A stretch of 58,001 nucleotides of DNA from Balneolaceae bacterium ANBcel3 (GCA_030012235.1 JASCXY010000001.1:1-58001), one strand, 5' to 3'. Positions 45,109 through 54,339 are shown, numbered from the stretch's first letter. Made by a program: numbers and translations. Notes: generated from the sequence alone by a model not told the origin.

Positions 45109-45963
45109 CTATTTTACGGCCTCAACAACTTCCTCTTTTCTGGCAATTCCAAGAATACCGGTCCCTTTTTTATTATTAATGCGCATATCCATCGCCATCA
45201 TGCTCAAACCGGGCAGTAGAGTGAGTGCGTAATAAAACGGAAGCCAAAACAGGGTCCACATTCTGAACCTTGTAAACCAAAGCATGGGGACTTTAACCAA
45301 CATGACCCATGCGGCATGGCCCCATTTTCCATACGAATAGTGAATGGCCACCGGGGTAAGTCCCGCTTCAACAAATTTTTGATTCAGCTCTTCTTTTGAA
45401 TAGCCTGCGCGCGCATGTTCTTCCACAAAAAAGTCATCTTCTTCACCGGCATCCTCTTCTGAGAAATGAGAAGGCGAATGCATGATAAACAAGCCTCCGG
45501 GCCTGAGTGCCCTCCGTATATTCTTCATCACCTGAACATCTTCTTCTATGTGCTCCAGAACATCTATGCACAAAGAAAGATCGACGCTTTCTTGCGGTAA
45601 TTTTTCGTTTACCAAATCCAGTTTTTCAAAGGTTACCCTCCCGGTTTTACAATCCTTTTCAAAAAACCTGGCACAATCCTCCAGATAATCTTCTTTCACA
45701 TCCACGGCATGAATTACCGCATTTGAAAATGACCTTAGCAAAAAATGATCGTATTGGCCAAATCCATTGCCTGCATCCAGGATATCCCACTGCAACAGAG
45801 AAGAAAACTGTTTCCGATAGGCTTTTTTTACCGCCGAACGGACATACCAGCTGCGCAGAAAAAACATATCCAGAAGCCGGTAGAAGAGCACACGCAAAAC
45901 AGGAAAACGCCTAATCCATGAGGCAAAACGGTCTTTGGTCGGATCATACGCAATTTTACTCAT
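45109..45963 (-). CDS. Class I SAM-dependent methyltransferase with hydrophobic C-terminus
   Basis: The 284-residue product binds S-adenosylmethionine through a Rossmann fold: motif I ILDAGNGFGQYDHFLL near 58-73, the acidic VDVKEDYLEDCARFF, DLSLCIDVLEHIEED (motif IV region) and LRPGGLFIMHSPSH. The first 50 residues are basic and aromatic, and about residues 215-260 are hydrophobic (MLVKVPMLWFTRFRMWTLFW, then LPFYYALTLLPGLSMMAMD), so it may be membrane-associated. Its start overlaps the end of the glycosyltransferase gene by four bases, so the two are cotranscribed and may modify the same lipid or glycan. The substrate is not determined. Confidence 0.85.
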   Translation of the reverse strand: MSKIAYDPTKDRFASWIRRFPVLRVLFYRLLDMFFLRSWYVRSAVKKAYRKQFSSLLQWDILDAGNGFGQYDHFLLRSFSNAVIHAVDVKEDYLEDCARFFEKDCKTGRVTFEKLDLVNEKLPQESVDLSLCIDVLEHIEEDVQVMKNIRRALRPGGLFIMHSPSHFSEEDAGEEDDFFVEEHARAGYSKEELNQKFVEAGLTPVAIHYSYGKWGHAAWVMLVKVPMLWFTRFRMWTLFWLPFYYALTLLPGLSMMAMDMRINNKKGTGILGIARKEEVVEAVK

Positions 45964-47000
45964 TTTACAACATCTCCCTGATCAACTCCGGATTCAGAAA
46001 GACGGGCCGGTGTATCAAATCCCGCCAGCTCTGATATATTGACGGGGTCCCCCTCTTTTTCTGCACGTGACTGATTGAAAATCTCTCCTAAAAATCCAAT
46101 CGAGAAAAACTGAACTCCAAGAAGCAAGAATAATATTCCGAAAAGAAACAAAGGCCTGCCGGATAAATACACTTCAAAAAACAGTCGCATAACGGTCAAG
46201 TAGAGTGTAATACCTCCTCCGATCAGCAGAAACAGGGTACCTATCCCCCCAAAAAAATGCATAGGCCTTTTCATATAATGTCCGAGAAAGAGCAAGGTCA
46301 CAAGATCCAGAAATCCTTTGATAAACCGCGATAACCCGAATTTGGAAACGCCGAATTCCCGGGGGTGGTGCTGGACAATTTTCTCTCCTATTTTGTTAAA
46401 TCCCTGCTGTTTTGCAAGATAGGGAATGTATCGGTGCAGTTCTCCATATAATGTAATATGCTCAATAACCTCTTTTTTATAGGTTTTAAGCCCGCAATTG
46501 AAGTCGTTCAGTTTAATCCCGGTAGTAAGCGAGGTCACGCAGTTAAAAAAGCGGGAAGGTATGGTTTTGCTGATGGGATCATAGCGCTCTTTTTTCCAGC
46601 CGCTCACCAGATCCAACCCTTTGTCTTCAATTTGCTGCACCATTTGTGGGATTTCTTTCGGGTCATCCTGCAAGTCGGCATCCATCGTTGCAACATATGC
46701 CCCCCGTGCCCGCCTGAACCCTTGCTGCAACGCAGCACTTTTTCCGTAATTGCGGCGAAAACGAATTCCGAACACATTCTTACGACTGGATGAAATAGAA
46801 ACTATTTTTTCCCATGATCCATCGTTCGAACCGTCATCCACCAGAATCACTTCGTACGTTCTTTTACCGTCAAAGGCTTCATCTATGCGCTGTACCAGAA
46901 CGCTGAGGGATTCAACCTCGTTATATAATGGAACCACAATACTGACTTCGGGACCGCTCTCCGTCATTTTTTTTATCAATTTTTCTTGTTTATATGGCAA
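45960..47000 (-). CDS. Family 2 glycosyltransferase, DPM1/ArnC-like, two membrane helices
   Basis: The 346-residue enzyme has a GT-A domain: VSIVVPLYNEVESLSVLV, VILVDDGSNDGS, RRNYGKSAALQQGFRRARGA and the metal-binding TMDADLQDDPKEI. Then come HRYIPYLAKQQGFNKIGE and HHPREFGVSKFGLSRFIKG, typical of polyprenyl-phosphate sugar transferases, and two C-terminal helices at about 245-270 and 280-310. It probably moves a sugar onto undecaprenyl phosphate. The start at 47000 gives a short basic leader; an ATG at 46967 just before the conserved strand is a good alternative. It is divergent from the MerR gene and overlaps the methyltransferase gene by four bases. Confidence 0.9.
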   Translation of the reverse strand: MPYKQEKLIKKMTESGPEVSIVVPLYNEVESLSVLVQRIDEAFDGKRTYEVILVDDGSNDGSWEKIVSISSSRKNVFGIRFRRNYGKSAALQQGFRRARGAYVATMDADLQDDPKEIPQMVQQIEDKGLDLVSGWKKERYDPISKTIPSRFFNCVTSLTTGIKLNDFNCGLKTYKKEVIEHITLYGELHRYIPYLAKQQGFNKIGEKIVQHHPREFGVSKFGLSRFIKGFLDLVTLLFLGHYMKRPMHFFGGIGTLFLLIGGGITLYLTVMRLFFEVYLSGRPLFLFGILFLLLGVQFFSIGFLGEIFNQSRAEKEGDPVNISELAGFDTPARLSESGVDQGDVVK

Positions 47001-47034
47001 TAAGATTGTTATAGTAAGAACAAATATCCGAAAA

Positions 47035-47370
47035 ATGAAAAAACTCTACTATACAATTGGTGAGGTTTCTAAACAAACGGGGGTAGAACCACATATCCTG
47101 CGTTACTGGGAATCTTTATTCAGGGAATTAAACCCTTCCAAAAACCGGGCCGGGAAGAGAGTATACAAAGAAAGTGACATTGAAACGGTTCATTTGCTGA
47201 AGGATCTTATTCAGAAGAATAAGTATTCTACTGCCGGCGCAAGAAAAGCCCTGGATCGCATGAAAAAAGAACCGGATACTCAGCAGGCCAGTACCGAAAT
47301 TCCGGATGCCGTGCGACAGGATCTTAAAGAAGCGCGCAACCTTCTTGAAGACCTTTTACAGAAAATATGA
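47035..47370 (+). CDS. MerR-family transcriptional regulator
   Basis: The 111-residue protein has the MerR helix-turn-helix and wing: YTIGEVSKQTGVEPHILRYW, then ESLFRELNPSKNRAGKRVYK, followed by SDIETVHLLKDLIQKNKYST and a short coiled C-terminus. There is no effector-binding cysteine or drug-binding domain, as in the small Bacteroidota MerR proteins. It is divergent from the glycosyltransferase-methyltransferase pair, with at most 67 bases between starts, so it might regulate that pair or itself. The ATG at 47035 is chosen because the DNA-binding domain begins four residues later; an upstream open frame from 46750 overlaps the glycosyltransferase and is unlikely. Confidence 0.88.
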   Translation: MKKLYYTIGEVSKQTGVEPHILRYWESLFRELNPSKNRAGKRVYKESDIETVHLLKDLIQKNKYSTAGARKALDRMKKEPDTQQASTEIPDAVRQDLKEARNLLEDLLQKI

Positions 47371-47465
47371 TCTAAAACACATATTTTCGGTACCATTCTC
47401 TACACCCGTTTTCGAACAGGTATGCTTTCGGATCTTTCCGTGTCTTTAAACTTATCCGTTTATTT

Positions 47466-48353
47466 ATGAGTACCTATCCGGCCTCCTCTTCCACTCGTTT
47501 TGGCCATTTTAAACTTTATACCATTGAAACAGGCCATTTCAGAATGGATGGCGGTGCCATCTTCGGAGTAGTTCCCAAACCCTTATGGTCAAGAGCCCGC
47601 TCGTCCGATGACAAGAACCGTTTGGCACTGACGGCCCGCTGCCTGCTGATTGAATCAGAAAAAACCGGACGCCTTTATCTGGTGGATTGCGGGAACGGCC
47701 ACAAATTCAGTGAGAAACTTGTACAAATCTATGATATCGACTATTCAACCTTTACTCTTCTGGATTCTCTTTCTTCTTTTGGATATTCCCCTGAAGATAT
47801 TACGGACGTCATTTTTACCCATATGCACTTTGATCACTGCGGGGGAGCCGTTGGTTCCGGTGATGGACAAAAAGAAGTTCTGACTTTCCCAAAGGCCCGC
47901 CACTGGGTTCATGAGAAACAATGGGAAAATGTGCTGCAACCGAACATACGGGAAAAAGCCAGTTATCTTGAAGAAAATATACGTCCTGTTTCCGAGTCCG
48001 GTTTACTGCACCTGACCACAGACGGCCATGTGTTTGAAGACGGGCTAACCATTCTCACTGTAAACGGTCATTCGCCCGGCCAGCAACTGCCCTATCTGAC
48101 ATGCGAAGGACAAACTATCCTTTTTGCAGCAGATTTATTACCTACCGTCCACCATCTGCCCCTGGCATGGGTGATGGGATTCGACACTCGTCCTCTGATT
48201 ACACTGGAAGAAAAACTGCGAATTTTCAAAGAGTGCATCGATAACGATACGTTTCTTTTTTTAGAACATGATATCGAACATGAACTTATCCAAATTAAAG
48301 GAGCCCCTGAACGGCCGGAAATCGCATGGAAGGGCACTCTATCTGATCTGTGA
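47466..48353 (+). CDS. Metallo-beta-lactamase-fold hydrolase
   Basis: The 295-residue cytoplasmic protein has the metal motif THMHFDHCGG (HxHxDH) near residues 118-127, a later histidine in TVNGHSPGQQ, an aspartate in LFAADLLP and a histidine in FLEHDIEHE. The N-terminus shows the pattern GHFRMDGGAIFGVVPKPLWS, found in a conserved subfamily related to quorum-quenching lactonases and other MBL hydrolases. The substrate is not known. It lies between the MerR gene (95 bases) and the DUF4175-like gene (94 bases), all on the plus strand, without evidence of a shared function. Confidence 0.88.
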   Translation: MSTYPASSSTRFGHFKLYTIETGHFRMDGGAIFGVVPKPLWSRARSSDDKNRLALTARCLLIESEKTGRLYLVDCGNGHKFSEKLVQIYDIDYSTFTLLDSLSSFGYSPEDITDVIFTHMHFDHCGGAVGSGDGQKEVLTFPKARHWVHEKQWENVLQPNIREKASYLEENIRPVSESGLLHLTTDGHVFEDGLTILTVNGHSPGQQLPYLTCEGQTILFAADLLPTVHHLPLAWVMGFDTRPLITLEEKLRIFKECIDNDTFLFLEHDIEHELIQIKGAPERPEIAWKGTLSDL

Positions 48354-48447
48354 GTATCACAGGAATGATAATCGCGAATACTAACGCCCTTATTTTTTCG
48401 TATCCTATGAACAGGCTCTTATTTGAATTGAAGGCAACCTTCCATCG

Positions 48448-51400
48448 ATGAACGTATATACAAACATAGAACAAAAGCTTCGATCCCTTTACCGTACTCT
48501 ATACCTGAAACGAATTACCAGTGCGGTACTTCTGTTCTTTTGTATTTCAGCGGTCTTCTTTCTTCTTCTGGCCAGTACTGAGTACATATTCTACTTATCA
48601 GCAGGCATTAAAAGCACTCTTCTGTTCGCCGGTATTGTCATTGCCGGGCTTTCAACTTTTATCTTCCTGCAAACACACCGGAGCCGTGGATTTATATTCT
48701 TTTACCGGAAGGTATCCGATTCCATAGGCATCTCCAGCCTGAAACACCTCCTTGACCTGCATTTAACCGATAGAAAAACGGTTTCGGCTTTAAAAAAAGC
48801 AGCGATAGAGCAAAACATCGAATCCATTCAGCAGGCCGGACTTGAAGAAAAACTATCCGATTTCCAAAAAAAACACCCCGCCCAGCTTTGGTTTCGCGGG
48901 CTGCTGGCTCTGACACTGGTCATCGCGCTTTTGCTTCCAGCTGCAAACCGTATGCTGGACGATGCCTTTCAGCGTACCCTGGTGTTCTGGGAGCATTATT
49001 CCCGGCCAAATCCATTCGAATACACGCTTGCTCCCGGTGACACTATTATGGAACAGGGACGAAGTTTTCAGGCGGTTGTAACCTTCAAAGACAGAGAGCC
49101 TGAGCAGGTGCGCCTGGGAATTCGAACCGGCCAGGAACAGGAGTTCAGGCTTCAGGGAATGTCTCGTACCAATGACCTTCAGTTTTCGTCCAGAGAAATT
49201 GATCTCTTTGAAGACATTGAGTACTATGTCGAAATGGATGGATTCCGGAGCCCGACAAAACGTATCGGAGTAGAGTTATTACCAAGGCTCCAGGATCTGG
49301 TAGTGGTAAGTATTCCCCCCTCTTATACGGGGCTTGAAAGCGACACGGCTCGTTATCCGTTTAACCGTCTGGAAGTCATCGCAGGGTCCGAAATTGAAAT
49401 TCATTCTGCGGCCAATAAACCCCTCTCTTTTTTAAAGCTGATTGCTGAGGCGGAAAGTGATACGGCGTCGATTGCTGCTGATGAAGAGATCTACCATCAT
49501 TTTTTGGCGGAAACAGACAGTCGATATCACTTTAAGATGCAGGATGAGCATGGCCTTCGCAACAGCAATCCCTTTCGTTTCCGAATATCGGTCACACACG
49601 ACCGCGCACCATCGATAACGATATTAAGCCCTGAACGGCATGTCAACGACTTTCTTATAGAAACGGTCCCTTTGCTTTATGAGTATGAAGATGATTTTGG
49701 ATTTACTTCTCTCACACTAAATTACCGGTATTACAAAGCGTTTGTGGATGTCCCGATTGAAGGCCGGGAGCATCTCTCTGTTCCGGGCAGAGCACGCGGA
49801 CTCGGAGAATTTGACTGGGATATCCGGTCCTTTGAACCCGGTTCGATGGATCGTATTGAGTATTGGCTTGAAATCACTGATAACAATGCCTATTCCGGAT
49901 ATCAGCAATCCCGGTCAGATGTTCACATTATAGAAATTCCTTCACTCGCATCCCGGCTTTTTGAACAGGAAGAAAGAGAGGAAGAAATAGACCAGCGCTT
50001 TTCGGAAGTGGACGAAGCCTATCAGCGAATGAGAGATAATATTCAGCGTTTAAGGGACGAAATACGTATAAATCCGGACGACGACTGGGAACAGACACAA
50101 ATGCTGGAAGAAATTGGAGACCAGCGAAAAGACCTTGAGCGCCAGATTGAAGAGCTTCGAAATCAGTTTGAAGAGCTAACCAGGGATATGGAAAGTCAGG
50201 ATCTGATGTCAGAAGAAACCCTGAGGCAGTATCAGGAGCTGCAGCAGTTATTGGATGAGATTGACGATCCGGAGTTATTGGAACTGCTGGAAAACATGCG
50301 TCAAAACCTTCAACAGATGGATCAGAGCCAGCTTCGTCAACAGCTCGATGAGATTGAGTTTAACGAAGAGCGATATAAGGAACGGTTGCAGAGAACCATG
50401 GAGCTTTTTAAATCGCTTAGACTGCAATCCGATCTCAACAAATTGTCACGTCATCTCTCTGATCTGCAGGAACAAGAGCGCACCCTTTCAGAGTCTGAAC
50501 AATACGGAAGGGAAGAGATAAACAAACAGGAAATGATTCAGGAACAGTTTCAGAAGATCATGGAACAGCTGGAGCAACTTCCTGCACAAAGTCCAAATCG
50601 GCGAATGGAGCAAATGCAGGAATTGTATGAAGAGATGCATCCTGAAATGGAACAAATCAATGAAATGCTGGATCAAAACCTCGACAAAATGAAGGATAGA
50701 GGGAGTCCACAGGACGAAATCCGCCAACAGCAGCAGAATATCAGCCAGGGTATGGAGCAGATGTCCGGTCGCCTGAATGACATGATTGATCAAATGCAGC
50801 AACAATCCATTTCGATTAATATCCAGGCGTTGCAACGAATTCTTGAAACCCTCATTCTACTATCAGAGGAACAGGAAGATATCATTCACAAAACCAACGA
50901 ACTTACTGCGAACAGCCCGGGATTTGTAGAGCAGGCACGGCGGCAAAACAATGTAAACCGCCATTTTGCGACTCTTTCAGATTCCTTATACCGGGTTTCG
51001 TCTGAAATTCCACAATTTTCCAACCGTATCAACGACCGAAAACATGATATTCAAAGGCACATGGATCGTGCCCTTCAATTTCTGATTGAACGTAACCGGT
51101 CCAGGGCTTCTGCACAAGAACGCTCCGCATTAGGAGGAGTAAATGAAATGGGAACCATGCTTGCCGATCTTCTGGATCAATTGAGTCAAATGGGAGGTGG
51201 AGATGGTGAAGGTTCGATGAGCCTTCAGCAGATGATGGAGCAGATGCAGCAAATGTCGCAGGATCAACAGGAACTCAATCAGCAAATTCAGGAATTCATC
51301 AACGATATGCAGGGGGAACGCTTAACCAGGGATCACATGGAGCGTCTTGATCAAATGGCCAGACAGCAAAATGAGATTCGTGAACAGCTCCGACGCCTTC

Positions 51401-51801
51401 AGCAGCAAAGCGGCCGGGGTGGCGACCGCCTGATGAGTGAAATACAAAGACTGTCCGAAGAAATGGAAGACACGATTAACGACCTTCGGGGTGGAAGCAC
51501 CGATGAGATCCTGGTTCAGCGACAGCAAAATATATTATCCAGAATGCTTGAAGTGGAAGAATCGGTTTATAAGCGGGATGAAGATGAAGAAGAGCGCCTG
51601 GGAGAAACCGCCGAAGACTACGAACGCCGTTCGGTACAGGAGTTGACTCTGGAAGAATTAAGGCAGCGTGTTCGTGCCGGAGTGGAGCAATCCGACTACA
51701 GCCGTTTCAATGAGGAGTACCAAAAACTTATCGAACGTTACTTTCAACTTATTGAAGAATATCTTGAGGGAAATGCCTCCTCTTCATTGAGAGCCCCTTA
51801 G
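48448..51801 (+). CDS. DUF4175-like membrane protein with long coiled-coil domain
   Basis: The 1117-residue protein has two membrane helices at about 20-75, a third at about 150-170, a periplasmic beta-rich region (about 180-500, with RLQDLVVVSIPPSYTGLESD and an Ig-like SFLKLIAEAESDT stretch), and a long helical domain from 505 to the end. That domain is heavy in Gln, Glu, Met and Arg, with runs such as MSLQQMMEQMQQMSQDQQEL and many heptad-like repeats. The layout matches DUF4175, a Bacteroidota and alpha-proteobacterial family whose function is not established. It might act at the inner membrane and reach into the periplasm; that is inference. It is single, followed 47 bases later by a Fur-family gene. 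Confidence 0.8.
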   Translation: MNVYTNIEQKLRSLYRTLYLKRITSAVLLFFCISAVFFLLLASTEYIFYLSAGIKSTLLFAGIVIAGLSTFIFLQTHRSRGFIFFYRKVSDSIGISSLKHLLDLHLTDRKTVSALKKAAIEQNIESIQQAGLEEKLSDFQKKHPAQLWFRGLLALTLVIALLLPAANRMLDDAFQRTLVFWEHYSRPNPFEYTLAPGDTIMEQGRSFQAVVTFKDREPEQVRLGIRTGQEQEFRLQGMSRTNDLQFSSREIDLFEDIEYYVEMDGFRSPTKRIGVELLPRLQDLVVVSIPPSYTGLESDTARYPFNRLEVIAGSEIEIHSAANKPLSFLKLIAEAESDTASIAADEEIYHHFLAETDSRYHFKMQDEHGLRNSNPFRFRISVTHDRAPSITILSPERHVNDFLIETVPLLYEYEDDFGFTSLTLNYRYYKAFVDVPIEGREHLSVPGRARGLGEFDWDIRSFEPGSMDRIEYWLEITDNNAYSGYQQSRSDVHIIEIPSLASRLFEQEEREEEIDQRFSEVDEAYQRMRDNIQRLRDEIRINPDDDWEQTQMLEEIGDQRKDLERQIEELRNQFEELTRDMESQDLMSEETLRQYQELQQLLDEIDDPELLELLENMRQNLQQMDQSQLRQQLDEIEFNEERYKERLQRTMELFKSLRLQSDLNKLSRHLSDLQEQERTLSESEQYGREEINKQEMIQEQFQKIMEQLEQLPAQSPNRRMEQMQELYEEMHPEMEQINEMLDQNLDKMKDRGSPQDEIRQQQQNISQGMEQMSGRLNDMIDQMQQQSISINIQALQRILETLILLSEEQEDIIHKTNELTANSPGFVEQARRQNNVNRHFATLSDSLYRVSSEIPQFSNRINDRKHDIQRHMDRALQFLIERNRSRASAQERSALGGVNEMGTMLADLLDQLSQMGGGDGEGSMSLQQMMEQMQQMSQDQQELNQQIQEFINDMQGERLTRDHMERLDQMARQQNEIREQLRRLQQQSGRGGDRLMSEIQRLSEEMEDTINDLRGGSTDEILVQRQQNILSRMLEVEESVYKRDEDEEERLGETAEDYERRSVQELTLEELRQRVRAGVEQSDYSRFNEEYQKLIERYFQLIEEYLEGNASSSLRAP

Positions 51802-51848
51802 GGCATCTACTTGTAAGATCCGCTGATTAACCTTTTTTGCTACTGTCA

Positions 51849-52268
51849 ATGAACATCAATACTTCTGAAGAACGACTGAAAGCCAGAAACATTCAACCAA
51901 CTGCTATGCGTTTAAGGGTATTAACCTATTTGGTTGAATCTCAAGCAGCAATTAGTCTTTCTGATCTTGAAAAAAAATTCTCGCAAGCGGACCGAACAAC
52001 GCTCTTCCGCACCTTGAAGACCTATTTAGAACACGGACTGGTGCATCAAATCAACGATGCAAGCGGAACAACAAAATACGCTCTGTGTGCAGAAAACTGT
52101 ACCTGTACGTATCCGGATGATATTCATCTTCATTTCTATTGTTCCTCTTGTGAGCAAACCTATTGTTTCCCTCACCTCGGGATTCCGGAATTTGACCTGC
52201 CTGAGAATTTTAAACCTGCTCGTGGCAACTTTGTGATTACCGGTCAATGTTCGTCCTGCCCTGCTTGA
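51849..52268 (+). CDS. Fur-family metal-responsive regulator
   Basis: The 139-residue protein has the Fur winged helix: KARNIQPTAMRLRVLTYLVE, AISLSDLEKKFSQADRTTLF and RTLKTYLEHGLVHQI. The dimerisation domain keeps the HLHFYCSSCEQTYCF motif with histidines and CxxC, and ends in CSSCPA, giving two CxxC pairs for the structural zinc. An extra NCTCTY stretch (three bases before the HLHF motif) is unusual. Its neighbour is a zinc/cadmium P1B-type ATPase, so a zinc-type (Zur-like) role is plausible; iron or other metals cannot be excluded. The ATG at 51849 is taken; one at 51837 would add four residues. Confidence 0.9.
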   Translation: MNINTSEERLKARNIQPTAMRLRVLTYLVESQAAISLSDLEKKFSQADRTTLFRTLKTYLEHGLVHQINDASGTTKYALCAENCTCTYPDDIHLHFYCSSCEQTYCFPHLGIPEFDLPENFKPARGNFVITGQCSSCPA

Positions 52269-52300
52269 TATTTGCACTATTGTTGCATGGATCTGTTTTA

Positions 52301-52309
52301 TACCTTTTG
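52301..52309 (+). promoter_or_regulatory. Candidate promoter of the metal ATPase gene
   Basis: TACCTTTTG at 52301-52309 with a TTG 18 bases before it (52280-52282) is close to the TTG/TAnnTTTG pattern. Transcription would begin near 52316, inside the adjacent palindrome. Confidence 0.45.
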
Positions 52310-52310
52310 A

Positions 52311-52329
52311 TTGTTTTGAAGTAAAACAA
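52311..52329 (+). promoter_or_regulatory. Palindrome likely to be a Fur-family operator
   Basis: TTGTTTT, five bases (GAAGT), then AAAACAA form a perfect 7-5-7 inverted repeat of 19 bases, the size of Fur/Zur operators. It overlaps the expected transcription start of the ATPase gene and lies 21 bases before its ATG, right after the Fur-family gene. Binding is inferred from position and symmetry. Confidence 0.55.
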
Positions 52330-52349
52330 CTAAGCGTATAAACTTGATT

Positions 52350-54302
52350 ATGAGTAACCTTCAGGAAGAAGTACATACCGATTGTGGTTGCAATGAACCG
52401 CCACAAATAAGCTCCGGAACATCCGGTTATTCAGCATATTTCAAACACTGGCCATCAGGTCTTAGTCTTGTACTGCTCCTTTCAGGATTATCCATTGACT
52501 ATGTTTTTCAAAGTGCATGGTTTACAGATCCTTTTCGGCTTTTTTGGTACCTGGCAGCCTACCTCCCGGTTGCTTATCCTGTACTGAAACAAGCTGTAAT
52601 TCATTTAAAAAAGGGAGATGTTTTTACCGAGTTCTTTCTGATGGGACTGGCAACTATCGGAGCATTTTACATAGGTGAGTATCCTGAAGGGGTTGCGGTG
52701 ATGCTTTTTTATTCGATTGGTGAAGCTTTTCAGCTTGGAGCCGTTCAGAAAGCTCGCGCGAATATCAAAGCGTTGCTGGATGTGAGATCAGAAACAGCTC
52801 ATGTAGTACGAAATAGTGCCATGACAACCGTTCATCCCAAAACGGTAGAAATCGGTGACATTATACGTGTGAAACCGGGAGAACGGGTTCCCCTGGATGG
52901 AAAATTATTACATAACAGAAGTGCATTTGATACCTCGGCATTAACAGGAGAAAGTAAGCCCCGTCATTTTGAACAAGGGGAAAATGTATTGGCAGGAATG
53001 ATAAACCTGAACCAGGTCATTGAGTTGGAAGTCGGTACGTCTTACGAAAACAGTTCCATTTCAAGGATTCTGCAGATGGTTCAGGAGGCCACATCGAGAA
53101 AGGCTAAAACGGAACTCTTTATCCGGACTTTTGCAAGAGTCTATACTCCGATCGTAGTACTCCTTGCGTCACTACTGATCACACTCCCGTATTTTTTTGC
53201 CAGTCCTTATGTATTTGAAGAGTGGCTGTACCGGGGATTGGTATTTTTGGTCATATCCTGCCCGTGTGCACTGGTTATTTCCATTCCTCTTGGATACTTT
53301 GGCGGAATTGGAGCCGCATCGCACCATGGTATTTTGATCAAGGGCGGTAATTACCTTGATGCTTTGAAGGATGTAGAAACCGTCGTGTTTGATAAAACCG
53401 GAACCCTTACGCATGGTGTTTTTTCTGTTCGACAAACCCATTGGAACAGTAGTAATCCCGAAAAGACCATCTCTCTTTTATTAGCGGTCGAAAAAGGTTC
53501 GACGCACCCCATTGCCAAGGCCATTCTTGAATATTACAAGAACCATTCAGAATCATCACCTTCTGTTGAAAAACAAAAGGAAATACCCGGGATGGGAATC
53601 CTCGCTATGGTTGCCGGAAAACAGGTACACATTGGAAATGAACTGCTGATGGAGAGCGCACGTATCCCTTTGCGAAATCTGCCCGTGCAAAATGAACCCG
53701 GAACCATCGTACATATAGCTATTGATCAAGAGCACAAAGGCTTCATTGTTATTTCAGATGAAATTAAAGAGGATGCCAAAGACACTATTACCCGACTAAA
53801 AAAGCTTGGCATTAAGAATACGGTAATGTTAAGCGGTGACATACATGCAGTAGCCCAAAGTGTTGGAAATATCCTTCATATCGATCATGTTTTTGCGGAG
53901 TTGCTGCCTGATGATAAAGCAAAAAAACTGGAGGAGCTTAAAACAACTTCTAACGGTGTTGTTGCTTATGCCGGTGATGGAATCAATGATGCTCCGGTTC
54001 TTGCATTGAGCGATGTTGGAATCGCTATGGGGGCCATGGGAAGTGATGCCGCGATAGAATCGGCTGATGTTGTAATTCAGACAGATCAGCCATCAAAAAT
54101 TGCAACAGCCATTCAAATTGCTAGGTCAACGCGGACGATCGTCTGGCAAAACATTGTACTGGCAATGGGAGTTAAGGCGCTATTCCTTGGATTAGGTGCC
54201 TTTGGACTTGCAACGCTCTGGGAGGCCGTTTTTGCGGATGTTGGGGTTGCTCTTTTGGCCATACTAAATGCCATTCGAATTCAAAAAATGAAATTCGAAT
54301 AA
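52350..54302 (+). CDS. Zinc/cadmium/lead-type P1B ATPase
   Basis: The 650-residue membrane pump exports metal ions using ATP. The transmembrane metal site has CPC (304-306, in ISCPCALVISIPLG). The phosphorylated aspartate is D348 in DKTGTLT, the HP locus is GSTHPIAKAIL, and the hinge is YAGDGINDAPVLA. A lysine in MGVKALFL (helix 7) and an aspartate in FADVGVALLA (helix 8) are the P1B-2 zinc-group markers. There is no N-terminal HMA domain; instead a short stretch TDCGCNE carries two cysteines. The start at 52350 follows the operator-like palindrome; a TTG two codons earlier is less likely. It is probably controlled by the Fur-family regulator just upstream. Confidence 0.93.
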   Translation: MSNLQEEVHTDCGCNEPPQISSGTSGYSAYFKHWPSGLSLVLLLSGLSIDYVFQSAWFTDPFRLFWYLAAYLPVAYPVLKQAVIHLKKGDVFTEFFLMGLATIGAFYIGEYPEGVAVMLFYSIGEAFQLGAVQKARANIKALLDVRSETAHVVRNSAMTTVHPKTVEIGDIIRVKPGERVPLDGKLLHNRSAFDTSALTGESKPRHFEQGENVLAGMINLNQVIELEVGTSYENSSISRILQMVQEATSRKAKTELFIRTFARVYTPIVVLLASLLITLPYFFASPYVFEEWLYRGLVFLVISCPCALVISIPLGYFGGIGAASHHGILIKGGNYLDALKDVETVVFDKTGTLTHGVFSVRQTHWNSSNPEKTISLLLAVEKGSTHPIAKAILEYYKNHSESSPSVEKQKEIPGMGILAMVAGKQVHIGNELLMESARIPLRNLPVQNEPGTIVHIAIDQEHKGFIVISDEIKEDAKDTITRLKKLGIKNTVMLSGDIHAVAQSVGNILHIDHVFAELLPDDKAKKLEELKTTSNGVVAYAGDGINDAPVLALSDVGIAMGAMGSDAAIESADVVIQTDQPSKIATAIQIARSTRTIVWQNIVLAMGVKALFLGLGAFGLATLWEAVFADVGVALLAILNAIRIQKMKFE

Positions 54303-54339
54303 ATGCAATGTCACCGCTCCGGAATAAGGAGATGGACAT

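Noticed and set aside
44850-45179. Plus-strand open frame near the IS remnant
   Set aside because: Runs into the methyltransferase gene on the other strand, has no known domain, and a similar-length frame is expected by chance.
46750-47034. Upstream extension of the MerR frame
   Set aside because: It overlaps the divergent glycosyltransferase coding region and the MerR DNA-binding domain starts at 47035.
54270-54300. ATTCGAATT/AATTCGAAT inverted repeat at the end of the metal ATPase gene
   Set aside because: It lies within the last codons and has no T-tract on either side; probably coincidence of A/T-rich codons.
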